From contig JAIWND010000001.1 of assembly GCA_025330725.1 (NCBI GenBank), positions 1,990,501-2,054,500 of the forward strand: a DNA stretch of 64,000 bases. The letters are read 5' to 3'. Shown here piece by piece: positions 48,827-58,840 of this stretch (position 1 is the first letter of the stretch; each line of letters begins with the position of its first letter). A program made the position numbers and the translations under genes. This stretch comes from Chlamydoabsidia padenii. Its lineage: Eukaryota; Mucoromycota; Mucoromycetes; Mucorales; Cunninghamellaceae. The notes beneath the pieces are model-generated. The model searched no databases. It was not told the DNA's origin and saw only the letters and a list, made by a program, of their open reading frames with translations.

Positions 48827-50558
48827 CGTGCAGCCCGAGCTTCTTGATCTGCTTGTTTTTTGGATTTGCTGTTAGGATCAAAGTACGGTTTTTCAGCCTA
48901 AGAAGAAGAAGGACGATTAGTAATACAGACAATTAAAGCATGGATGAATACCACTTACTTGAGGAGTCACTCTCCATCCATGACGAGGGGCGACATCCAA
49001 ATAATCAAAGATGGGGTTGTGGAAGGTTGTCCTGTTGTCCCAAACTATATATATAAAAAGAAGGTTTAGTTCATGTTCATATAATACTTTACCTAATGAT
49101 AACCTTACCAGCTACAGTGTTTTCTATGTGAGAGTATATCCCCCCCAAAAAAAAAGAAAGGGGTCTACAGTTAATCATCCTTTTCTTTTTCTTTTTTTTT
49201 TTTTTTTTTTTTTTTCCTCCTCCTTACCTTCCCACTTTAATCTGACTTGGAAATCATAACCAGCCGTGATGTGATTGAATAAAAGTTGTAAGATCGTATC
49301 AGATTCATTTTTCGAGAGACCAACAATGGAAGTTGTGAATTCAGGTTGCACGTATAAAGCCTTCCACCCAGTGACAGGATGCGTTCTAGATAAAAATAAA
49401 GATGAGTCATGGTTTATATGCAACGGGGGGAGGAGAAGTGGTTTCTTACCGGATAACAGGATGAATACTTTCGACATGTTGACGCCTTATGACATGATTT
49501 TGTGCCTTGGCTTCATCAAATTGTCTTTGTGCAGAATGTTTGGCTTGTAATCCTTCCAAAAACTTTTGCATTGGTGGGGAGAGTCGGTCGTATGCAGCAT
49601 AGCTTGAGGCAAACATTGTATCTCCGCCAGTAGGTGGGACAAGGGTCTATAACAAGAGGTTGTTAATAGGGATTATAAAGAAGGTTTTATATGTGTCTGT
49701 ACCATCTTGAGTAAGGTTACTGAGGGTGGTTGTTCTTCGTATGATACCTAAGAGAAGAATAAAAAAGAATTATCAATCAAGTCGCCTTATTGGCCCACAT
49801 TTAACCTTTGAATTACATCATTATGCCATTGTTCAGTTTGACTAGTCAAGTCCAAGTATTCTCGTTCAACAGAGCTATAAAAATTAAAAGGAGTTGGTTA
49901 CCAGGTAATTCATCTTTCATTCAATTGACTTACTTTTCATCATAATATACCACATGGACTTCAGGGTAACCAGGAGGATGACCAAAGGTAGAATGGATAT
50001 GACTAGATAAAATAAAATAAAAAATAAAATAAAATAAAAAATAGAGAGAGTAAAGTCAGTTAAAGTTAAGAAGAAAAGACACAATGTGGTATGAACTTAC
50101 AGAGGTCCAAATGATTTTGCAAATTCTAGTCCTTGATCGACATTGATATCTTGATCTCTAAAGATGAGCACCCCACGTTCAGCAACCAGTAGCGCCAGAT
50201 CATCCTTTTGAGTTTCGGTGAGTTGTGACAATTGAATACCATGGATTTCCGTACCAATATGAGGAGTAACATCGAATATCTTGGTGGCATTGTCATAAAG
50301 AGAGGCTTTCTTGGGATCACCACGAAGACCACGATCCTTGTGTTCAAAGGGTTCCAATTCAGGGTACTATAAAAAATAAAAGAGAGAGAGAGAGAGAGAC
50401 AAGTTGGTCGATTTGAGCACTTTTTTCATTGAATTTATTCCTCCTACCTTTTTATCAGGATAAACCAGATATCGACCTTTTTCCTTTCCTAATTGTGCAA
50501 GATCAAGACCTTGGTGTAAATTGTCAGAGAGTTCATCTACAGTAACGTTAGGAGCCAT
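48827..50558 (-). CDS. TauD/TfdA-type Fe(II)/2-oxoglutarate dioxygenase
   Basis: Multi-exon gene from ATG 50558 to TAA 48827, about 380 aa. Conserved features: HIGTEIHGIQLSQLTETQKD and ERGVLIFRDQDI (TauD N-terminal fold), the iron-binding HxD in QWHNDVSYEEQPPS, LVPPTGGDTMFASSYAAYD, HPVTGWKALYVQPEF, and the distal His and 2-oxoglutarate Arg in VWDNRTTFHNPIFDY. The family includes taurine and alkylsulfonate dioxygenases such as yeast Jlp1, used to release sulfite from sulfonates. The substrate here is not readable from sequence. The C-terminus is short and basic. No signal peptide, so it is likely cytosolic. Confidence 0.92.
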
Positions 50559-51478
50559 AATAGTTTGTTTGTTTTTTTTCGTTTAGTAAAGATATATGCA
50601 AAAGAAGAAGCGTTCTGTTTTTGACATTTTACCTTGATTTATGTGCAAAGGGCTATTGTGCACACTTGCACCATTATCGCGCAATTAAAGAATTCCCACA
50701 CCTCTTGCCGGTGTTACTTGAGATGTATTTGTCGGACTGTGGACCTGTTAATCATTATGCTTGAGATGGTGTGATTCAAAAGAATGTGACGCTTCCTCCG
50801 TTCGTGGATCTTGACTGGATAAACTATAAGGCAAGCAAATAGGTATCATATGAGTAGTCGTGGTATTTTTTTTTTATGCAAAACTTTTTTTTTTTAAAAA
50901 AAAAAGCTTATTACCTGGTTTTATGTTTGGGTCACATATCAAAACATAATAGCGTGAGAGAAGTGGTGATGGTGGTTTGATGCAACCATGACTTGAGTTC
51001 AATGGGAAAGAATCATTAAACATTATCGTAACTTGACAAGACTGTTCTTGTTAAAAGGTCTAAATATCGTCAAGAGAGAGAGAGAGAGAGGAGGGGGGGA
51101 TTGAAAGTGTTATTCCGAATAGCATGTTTCCTTTATACAATACTTACCATTAGAAGACCAATTGCCAGGAAGGGTGAGTGAGAGAATAGTACAACATTGT
51201 GTGAATAATATGTCTAATGCCAAACATACTGGATTAGTAATATTAATGTTTGTCCGAAGGGGTGGAGATAACAGGAAGAAAGAAGTTAAAATGCTGGGGT
51301 TTAAAATAATCGAAACATGATTTTTAATACTTTGGAATAAAAGAGGGGGGGGGGAGGTATCAATAATATCAAGAAGGAAATGATTAAAGATAATGTAACT
51401 AGATGTAATAACAGTAGGAGTAATAGTAATGTAAGGAGGAGACTATAAATAATAGAATAGTGCATAATATTGGGAGGA
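50559..51478. other. Spacer with spliced-transcript-like signals
   Basis: Holds the dioxygenase promoter and the CDF 3' end. On the minus strand a CT-rich stretch leads to a strong donor (GTAAGT, 51142-51147), and a CT-rich tract with TTTAG acceptor follows near 51063. No coding frame with an ATG survives splicing, so this could be an untranslated transcript. A (GA)n run lies at about 51073-51091. Confidence 0.35.
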
Positions 51479-52982
51479 TCAACCACCAAAGCCAACACCA
51501 TCCACCACACGACGATGTTCTACTTCATGGTGCGCATTGTAATCCAGGTGCACAAATGCTCTTTCAACATTTTCCATCATTTCCAATGCATCTTGTAAAG
51601 CTTCACCCACATCATGGGCTTCGTGTAGAGGACATTCAGGAGGTAGGATGATATCAATTTCAACCAAGAGACGATCACCATTATAGTAAGCACGGACAGT
51701 ATCCACAGCGGTAATCTTGGTGGAGAATCGGTAGGCCATATAAGTCAATTGCTTCAGATCTTCCGAGCTTGCTGCTTGCCCTGTTAAACGACGAATATTT
51801 TCTATTATACACAAGAGTTAGTCAATGTTTCCCTTTTCACTTTTACTTACCTAAAAGGATTTGCATCCATTCATAAATGATATAGATAGATAAAATAATG
51901 GCACCCACTGGATCCAACCATGGCATCTTGGCCCAAATACCTAATAAAAACAATAAAATCAGTCTACCCGATCCCATTATTCCCTTTTTTTTTTTTTTCT
52001 TTGTTTGTTTTTATGCTTACCAACAACAGGAAAGATAGTACTTGCAATACTAAACACCACATCATTTTCATGATCATGAGCCAAAGCATCTACACTAGAA
52101 CTTCCCTTGATCGTCGCACACCAAAACCATAAGAGAGCCTTGATCACAATATTCGATCCCAGTAACACCAAAGCGCCCGTACTAAGATCCAATTCTTCGC
52201 CCGTCTTACTCGGATCAGTCAATCGTTGGATGGAGTTCATCAAGACTTGTGAGAAGGAAGTAGTGATGATCACAGCAAACACTATAATTCCCAAAGGTTC
52301 CATTCGTGACTAGAGAGAAGAGAAAAAGGATTCAGTTGACTAGATATGAGGTACTCTCTTTACCTTGCCCACCGGATAAGTATAATAATCTTTATGTCGA
52401 ATAATGCGGATGGTGAAGAAGATGATCGCATTGCTGACAATATCTAAAAAGCTTTCAAAGGCCGACGCTAAAATAGCCATGGAGCCAGAGAAGAGTGCAA
52501 GGAAGACTTTAGTGGCAAAGAGTGCAAGGTTGGCTACAAAAGAGAGATTAATGGCCAAGTGAATCATCCATAAAGCTGTTCGTTTTTCGTTTTGTGAGGA
52601 TAGTGGTGTCAACAGTGATGTGTTTTCGTTGGGATTTTCCTCGTCATGTCGTTCGTGTTGATATTCCAGAGGTGTCACGCCATGCTTGAGGGCTTCAATC
52701 ACATTATCCACTTCCATAAACCGATCAATCATATCATTTTGCTCCTATTTATTAAAATATTATTTGTTAGTATGATAATAAAACCGGCTATCTTTTTTTT
52801 TTTTTTATTCTTTCAAATTTTACCTTGTAGAATCGTCTGACTGTCTTGTTAGTAATCTTGGCAAGTTGATCATCAGGTAGGCGCAAAGAATTAAAGTCGA
52901 CAGGAGGTGGTAAGGCTGAAGCTGCCAAAGACACTAGGCCTTTTTGACAACTCTTTCGTCTACTGGACTGTGAGTCAGTCAT
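51479..52982 (-). CDS. Cation diffusion facilitator (CDF/MTP) metal transporter
   Basis: Exons from ATG 52982 to the stop at 51479, about 410 aa. An N-terminal cytosolic region (KITNKTVRRFYKEQNDMIDR) is typical of Mn-CDF-like members. The transmembrane part follows (IHLAINLSFVANLALFATKV, SGSMAILASAFESFLDIVSN, SRMEPLGIIVFAVIITTSFS, ALVLLGSNIVIKALLWFWC, ALAHDHENDVVFSIASTIF, LDPVGAIILSIYIIYEW). A C-terminal cytoplasmic domain ends AFVHLDYNAHHEVEH. The metal site on TM5 is DHEND (DxxxD). On TM2 the usual DxxxD is ESFLD, a conservative Asp-to-Glu change. CDF proteins export divalent metal from the cytosol in exchange for H+. A GGGGATTCAA element is ~60 bp upstream. Manganese is the likely substrate from family resemblance only. 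Confidence 0.9.
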
Positions 52983-53651
52983 TATTAGAAGACAAAGAAG
53001 AAGAGAGAAAAAGGGAGTTTTTTTTTTTTTTGAGGGATTCCTTTTAAGCGGGGATTCAATTGAATTGAAATTTAATTGCTTCTATATATCAAAGATAAGG
53101 GAGCTTTTTATGACCCATGCAACTATTGTTGGAAGATATTATTTTGGATAAAAAAGACAATGACATTGATCCTTTTATAATGCCTTATTAAACTGCATAA
53201 AAAGGATTATTGGTAAAACTGTTGGTAGGCACTATATTTGTCTGCCCCTCTTTGATTAATATGATATTATAGTCCCGCTCTCGAGAAAAAGTTCCAATCA
53301 ACTCCCATTGAGTCTATTCTTGCTGAGCAGATAGTTTCTCAAGACTCTGAGAATTTCAATGACTCTAATCTCAACTACGTACCATTCATGTCAATTCTTT
53401 CACCATCGTTGTGTTAAATAGCATCAAAAGGAATTCACACACACTCACACTTGACATTGATATGCTACTCCCCAAGGAGGATCGACATTTCAAACCCAGT
53501 CATTCATGCAAAATCCGTAAAACCAAGATGGATAGACAACAAGTATAAAAATAGCAAATGTGATTATTTATTAAATGCACATACATATAATGGATAAACG
53601 GACTAGTTAAAATATAAATTAAAAAAAAAAAAGGCAAAAGGATTCTAGCAG
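52983..53651. other. CDF upstream region
   Basis: Contains AAGCGGGGATTCAATTG at 53046-53062 on the plus strand, upstream of the CDF start. No gene seen in the rest. Confidence 0.45.
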
Positions 53652-53884
53652 CTATATTAGACTTACCAGGAAACAAACGACATTCCAGCAAGCTATTAAA
53701 GAGGAGCATTGACCATGTCCAGTATTATGAGCAAATGAAGGTTCATAGCCCTCTATATAATCAAAAAGTAAAATTTAAGATGAGTGAACTGCCTATATTG
53801 ATTTTTGTTAAAAAGTTGATCACCGTTTGTTACATTAAACGATTTGTCTTGATAATCGTGTGAGGAGCCTTTTTCGGATGACAT
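53652..53884 (-). CDS. Candidate micro-protein with hydrophobic Cys-containing tail
   Basis: Tentative. ATG at 53884 opens MSSEKGSSHDYQDKSFNVTN. A GTGATC donor follows and a TATATAG acceptor near 53753 leads into EGYEPSFAHNTGHGQCSSL then IACWNVVCFLVSLI and a stop at 53652, about 53 aa. The C-terminal half is hydrophobic with three cysteines, like small palmitoylated or CYSTM-type membrane-tethered peptides. Support beyond the frame: a CAAATCCCG element at 54007-54015 sits 120 bp upstream in the same relation seen for other genes here. The weak donor is a concern, and an alternative donor (GTAACA) gives a different tail. Confidence 0.35.
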
Positions 53885-55399
53885 GAGATCAATACGTTAA
53901 AAGGTATAAGAAAAAGAGGGAAGAGAAAGAATAACATTTAAAAAGAATCATCTGACAACTTGGGGATACATATCATAAAGGAAAAGACAAAGTAAGGTGT
54001 CAGGGTCGGGATTTGTAAGCCAAAAAAGGCAATCGGGATCAAGTCATAACAATCAATGATTGAGACAATGGTTCCTTTTATCTACTATGGCTCATCAAAT
54101 GTTGCTATTCGATATGTGAGCTTTTTTCATAATGATTTTACATCCCATTTATACATGTATCATTTCACTTTTTCTTCTTTATGATCCGACAGATGAGGTT
54201 AAACACTCGTTCAGGAAAGTATATGATTATATGCCGACGAACGAGTATATTCACATCCCGACTGACATTGACAAACAAGTAGAGTAGACAAAGGATCATG
54301 AAACCTGGCCCAGTGAAGTACAAAGCAGTAAAAAAAAAAAACATAATTTTTATTGATATTAAACTATACTATGTTTAAAGGGAGATGCCATCAAGAGACA
54401 CAGCATGGATTAGAGTATTCAGGTCACCAAAGGGAAGAGACACATAAAAGTGCTGAATTGGTGTATAGTGCTTGTTTTACTAATAAGGTACAGTCCGCTA
54501 TTCATTTAGTTGATTCATGTTTGCTGGGAGTGTTCGTTCGTATAAGGCGTGCCACGCATACCTAGACATATGGATTACAAAGGTAATGAGTTCCAGTTCA
54601 ACCTTTTTCTTTTTCCCGGCCCAAATTCATTTTATCCCCTTCCCCTTTGGCTTGCAAAGTTTGATTCAATCCCTTTTGCTGAAATAAACTAGTGGTCGTA
54701 TGCATAAGTTTGTTGCTGAGAGCAAGTTGTCTCCCCACCACCAAATCGCATGACCAGTTTCAAAGATTAAACCTTCATGACCCAGAGTTTTCTTTTAGGT
54801 AATATTTTACTAGTTTGAAAAAAAAAAGTGGTTAGTGTTTGTTCGTTATTTGTAAGATAAAAGTTTATCTTCAGCCTTACAAATACAAGTAACAGAATCA
54901 AGTAGAAGAGGAAAGAAAGTAATTGAGAGAAAAAGAAATCCCCCATTAAAAAAAAAGCCCGACGGAAAGCGGGATTGGAATTTCGACCTCCTGTTTGACT
55001 TTGAACTTTTGTCGTTTCTCCAAGCAGTCCATTTGCATTAAAATTTCTAAACGGACAGGCGGAGCATCAGGACTGCACTTTTATCATACAAGTTTGGATA
55101 AATTTCGACAAGGGAGGGTCCCATGCCATCTCTTGTACACATCTTCCTTTACAGTCATCCATCTATTATTGAGTGACTCACTATATCACCTAGTTCACGA
55201 CCCGTTTTAATCATTTGCATGATCATGGTGACTGGAGTGATATGGGAAATACTTCGAGAGACTTCGATGATTGAGTGGCTTGAGATGGTATGACCAATGA
55301 GGATGCCGTGTGTTACTTTTCAACAGTCAAAGAAAATTTTTTTCTCAGGAGAGCGGAATGTGAAAAAGTTTTAATAAAAAGGGGAGGGACCCCAAATAA
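53885..55399. other. Gene-poor spacer
   Basis: 1.5 kb with CATCCCGAC at 54253-54261, CAATCCCGC (reverse) near 54967-54975 and scattered A/T runs. Open frames (for example 54353-54565 plus) have no splice or homology support. Confidence 0.5.
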
Positions 55400-55519
55400 C
55401 ATTTCCTTTCACTCTTCTTTCCTTCATTGATAATAATGACTTGGTTATAATGGTAAGTTTATTATTTTTTTATATTTTTATTGTTACATGTATGTCTTGT
55501 TATGGTATGTTATGTATAT

Positions 55520-55642
55520 GAAGGTGGGATGATGAAAATTCAAACATTGTCTTCATTTTATCTTATCGACCATGGTGAAAGAACCCGCTGTGCTTCGCTG
55601 AGCGCAGTTGTTACTTGCCAGTAAAAACCCCTGACCACATTC
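55520..55642 (+). ncRNA. Box C/D snoRNA candidate
   Basis: Box C ATGATGA at 55529-55535 and box D CTGA at 55631-55634 are flanked by GAAGGTGG (55520-55527) and CCACATTC (55635-55642), which pair in 7 of 8 positions as a terminal stem. An internal CTGA at 55598-55601 could be box D'. It lies inside intron 1 of the host gene, about 100 nt before the acceptor. The guide target is not assigned; in yeast snR190 is co-transcribed upstream of U14, which makes a snR190 role worth testing. Confidence 0.6.
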
Positions 55643-55854
55643 ATATACATCATATCATACACATTATATACAATTCAATTTAACTATTATCATATTGTAT
55701 ACTAAATCATTATGCTTTTTTTTAATATCTCCAATGTATAGATTCTATCATTGTAATTGGCTCATTGTTATTTGGGGATTGTTCACTTAAATTACTAATA
55801 GGTAAGTCATCAATTGAAAAAAAAGAAGAAAAAACCATCAAGACAGGAAAATGT

Positions 55855-56009
55855 ATTCTTGGAATCAACATGATGATGAATCCCGTGTTCGCAGTTTCCT
55901 CTGGAGAGACTTGTGCGGGCTGGCGTGTTCCAATGGATGTCATTCGTCTTGGCCCCGTCTCAGTGTCAGTTTTATAACACTTCCTTGGATGTCTGACTGT
56001 TCCAAGAAT
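55855..56009 (+). ncRNA. snR128: U14 box C/D snoRNA (SNORD14/snR128)
   Basis: Both diagnostic U14 18S-pairing domains are present. Domain A, TTCGCAGTTTC (within 55888-55900), is the exact complement of the conserved 18S GAAACTGCGAA. Domain B plus box D, TTCCTTGGATGTCTGA (55981-55996), matches the U14 3' end. Box C is ATGATGA at 55870-55876. The ends ATTCTTGGAA (55855-55864) and TTCCAAGAAT (56000-56009) form a perfect 10-bp stem. It lies in intron 2 of the non-coding host. U14 is needed for early 18S rRNA processing and guides a 2'-O-methylation. Confidence 0.93.
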
Positions 56010-56161
56010 ACTATACGATTGGTCTTCATTACATTTATGTACTGTGATACTCATCTATTCCTTATTTTATTAGTCAATAGATATTTCTTTATGAATAAAG
56101 CCGATATCCTTTTATTATACCATCATCCCCTTTTATATTTGTCTACTTTTTATTCTTGTCT

Positions 56162-56272
56162 TTGTCTTTGTGATGATATCTTTTTTTTGCATATTCTGGC
56201 ATCTCTAATATCAATGATCTTCCGTTTTATACCGAGGATCATAATGTATTTAACTTAGATTCTGAAAGACAA
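56162..56272 (+). ncRNA. Box C/D snoRNA candidate
   Basis: Box C GTGATGA (56170-56176) and box D CTGA (56262-56265) are bracketed by TTGTCTT (56162-56168) and AAGACAA (56266-56272), a perfect 7-bp terminal stem. A possible D' (CTGG) and C' (ATGATCT) lie between. It is 150 nt after the U14 sequence on the same strand and may belong to the same transcript, though no clear intron encloses it. Target unknown. Confidence 0.5.
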
Positions 56273-57009
56273 TAGACACTTTAGAATATAGTTTTAGTAA
56301 AAAAAAAATAAAAAGTCATTTGGCTGATTGACCGTAATGTGCAGAGACGGAACCCTAAAAATGGAAATCACATGCTCTACTCTATGCCATTCACATTGAT
56401 CCCTTCTTTTGCTAACTATGTCACCTCATACGAAGCCTCAGTGCTATATGATCAACACTTTCAGCAATAACAATGGCCATTTTTAATGCAACGACTTTAC
56501 ATTTACATGCGACACCATCAGGATTAATATCTTGTGCACCAACAACTTTTACAATAGTGCAAACACGTCCCACCCTCTAGTCCGCCTTTAGTAAAACAGT
56601 ATGAATAGACTAGCGAATGACGTTGGAGGGAATGCAGCATATGATAAGCATGGAATACCCACGTGTAACAATCGCTGCCGCCATCCATTTGGTATTAAAC
56701 TTCCATATTCTCTCTGCAACTTTAATCACCTTGACCCAACTGTGATCACCAACTGTATTGAAGAAACCTGTAGATGTAGATGTCCCGTTCCATTTAACAA
56801 TAGATTAATTAAATAATAAAACCTTCTTTTTATGATTTATACCTTGGATAAAGAATCAGGGGTAACTTTAATGTTATCATGTTGATTCTAACACCTCTTA
56901 TTTATTAGTAGATGTGTGTGTTTGTAAAAATATAAATAAAGGGGATAACACTATGCTAATAAATTAGTCTATTAATAAAGATAGATAAAGCCCCAATGAT
57001 CCATTCTAT
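56273..57009. other. Spacer with coding-like minus-strand stretches
   Basis: Two minus-strand open stretches (about 56800-56625 and 56575-56430) can be joined by a plausible 85-nt intron but have no start codon upstream. The translation is not recognised. It may be an eroded exon pair or chance. The squalene synthase 3' region, with AATAAA-type signals, begins near 57000. Confidence 0.3.
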
Positions 57010-58638
57010 CTAGAGTGATTTCAAGTATTGGACAATGACCATCCCAATAAGACCGACAAGGATAGGTAAAATGATAGATGTCGAGTTGTTGGTCTTGACT
57101 ACGACTTGTTTACTAGGTTCGATATTGGCCGTAATCCATTGTTCAATCTATATTATCACAAAAAGTACCTGTTAGTATAGTACAGATCCCTCTTTTTCTT
57201 TTGTTACTTTTCCAATAGCCATAGAGATCTTTAAAAAGTTCGGATCGGTGGTTTCATTCTTCTGTGAGATGACTTGAATGTATTCCCGGAAGATGGCGAT
57301 CACATTATCCATATTTGTACTAGCCAAAATCAATTTGACAGCTTCCCCTTTTCGAATCTTGACATTGCGTTGATATACATTCAGATTGTTAAAAACCAAA
57401 GCCAAAGTGGAGATAGCCATCACTTGGGGAATAGCACAAAAGTTGAAGACAGATTGGTTTCGTAGTTTGGACAAGTAGGTCAGAACATCAGGTACTAATT
57501 CTAACACATTGAGCACCATTGCACTTAGACAAGCACGAGACTATGAAAAGGAAAAGGAAGAAATGGAGCCAGTCAGTAGACTGATCTGATTCCAATATAT
57601 ATATATATATATATATATAAATACATACCTTTTCCCTGTGATCAGACTTGATAAGATCCCCAAAGTTATCAGCATAATTACCCCAGATTTCCTTTGGCCA
57701 GAATTGTCGACCATCATCCAAGTCTTCACGATAATCACGAATAATGTTGGTTTTTTGTAAAAAGAGGCCCATACAATTAGAGAGGTTCTTGTCATTAGCA
57801 ATCAAGGGATCTTCCAAACCAGAGGCAGCGAACAGATCAGATAAACCATAGCCCACCAGACCAGCCACATAATGACAATACAGATCAAAATCCTTAATCG
57901 TCGCTATCGATGTATTTTCCCGATGTTCACCCGTCGCATAATCCGCCATACCATTTCCCATCAATCGTGTAATGTCCGCAATCACTTTTTGAAATCCAGG
58001 CTTGAGTCGAAGGAATTCATCAATCACCACATCAAAATGTACCAAGAGATCACGATCTTTTTCATTAGGCCCATCTACAAAGAGAGAGAGAGAGTTGAGT
58101 TAGAGCCCCTACTACTACTATTACTACTTACTTACTTTCATTGAATGTCCACCCTTTTCGATAGATAATAGTATCAAAGGATCGAAGTAAGTCCACCTTT
58201 CGATTCAAATCCAAAGACATATCATCTTCAATGGTATCCAATCCACGTAGCACAAGGTAAAATATACAGATCTATTCAAAAAAAAAAAAAAAAAGGTGAG
58301 TAACAGGTACAAAAATAATGATGACCAAGTAACCTTACCGCGTCCCGAAGATCGTCGTCCAGTTCTTGAATGACAGCAGCAAAACTACGAGAAGTCTATA
58401 TACCCCAAACCACCCGAAAAAAAAAAGAGTTAGATATCATGTGAAGAAGACCAATAAAGATAATACAAGCATTGGTACTTACCATGTTCAAGTAGTTATA
58501 GCATCGCTTTTTTGCAGGGTCAGAAGCCAAGGCCTTTTGATGAGACTGCTTGTTTCGAGAGGACGCCGAAAACTTGTATTCAAGCAAAGCCTTGATTTCA
58601 GAAGGTTTTGTAATGGAATCTAAAAACACAGAGAGCAT
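57010..58638 (-). CDS. ERG9: Squalene synthase
   Basis: Multi-exon gene from ATG 58638 to TAG 57010, roughly 420 aa. Motifs: SITKPSEIKALLEYKFSAS (N-terminus), CYNYLNMTSRSFAAVI, the first Asp-rich site LVLRGLDTIEDDMSLD, the YCHYVAGLVG block, the second site NIIRDYREDLDDGRQFWP and IPQVMAISTLALVF. A C-terminal membrane anchor (SIILPILVGLIGMVIVQYL) tethers it to the ER. The enzyme condenses two farnesyl diphosphates to squalene, the first committed step to ergosterol. The start is 202 bp from the divergent CENP-O-like gene. The first residues (MLSVFLD) differ from the usual MGxxxFLxHP start but align in length. Confidence 0.96.
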
Positions 58639-58840
58639 TAAGAGGTATGGATTGAAAAAATGTGATGAAGAAAGGGAAGAAGAAGTGGGAAAAAGGGGGC
58701 GCTCTTCTAATTTCCAGGGCCCTTTTTTTCAAACGCCACCATTTTACTCTGCAGGTTTAAAATTTCAAAAAAAAAAAAAAATCCGGTTCTCGCTCTCTCT
58801 CTCTCTGTCTTTCTCTCTCTTTCTAAAACTGACCACCACT

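Larger units (their letters stand above)
55400..56110 (+). ncRNA. Non-coding snoRNA host gene
   Basis: A CT-rich leader near 55405-55430 is followed by a short exon with no open frame (ATG-ACT-TGG-TTA-TAA) that ends at a strong GTAAGT donor (55453). Intron 1 (55453-55741) ends with branch site TACTAAAT, a T-rich tract and TATAG, and holds a box C/D RNA. Exon 2 (55742-55801) is followed by another GTAAGT donor (55802). Intron 2 contains U14 and probably ends at TTATTAG (56073). AATAAA occurs at 56094. The exons lack coding potential, the classic layout of a snoRNA host gene. Ends are approximate and inferred. Confidence 0.65.

Noticed and set aside
51148..51310. Minus-strand frame with two adjacent Cys, hydrophobin-like at first sight
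   Set aside because: No ATG in frame, wrong cysteine spacing, and the spliced continuation ends after a few residues.
56601..56816. 71-codon plus-strand frame with several Cys
   Set aside because: No promoter or homology; opposite strand is equally coding-like, so neither is supported.
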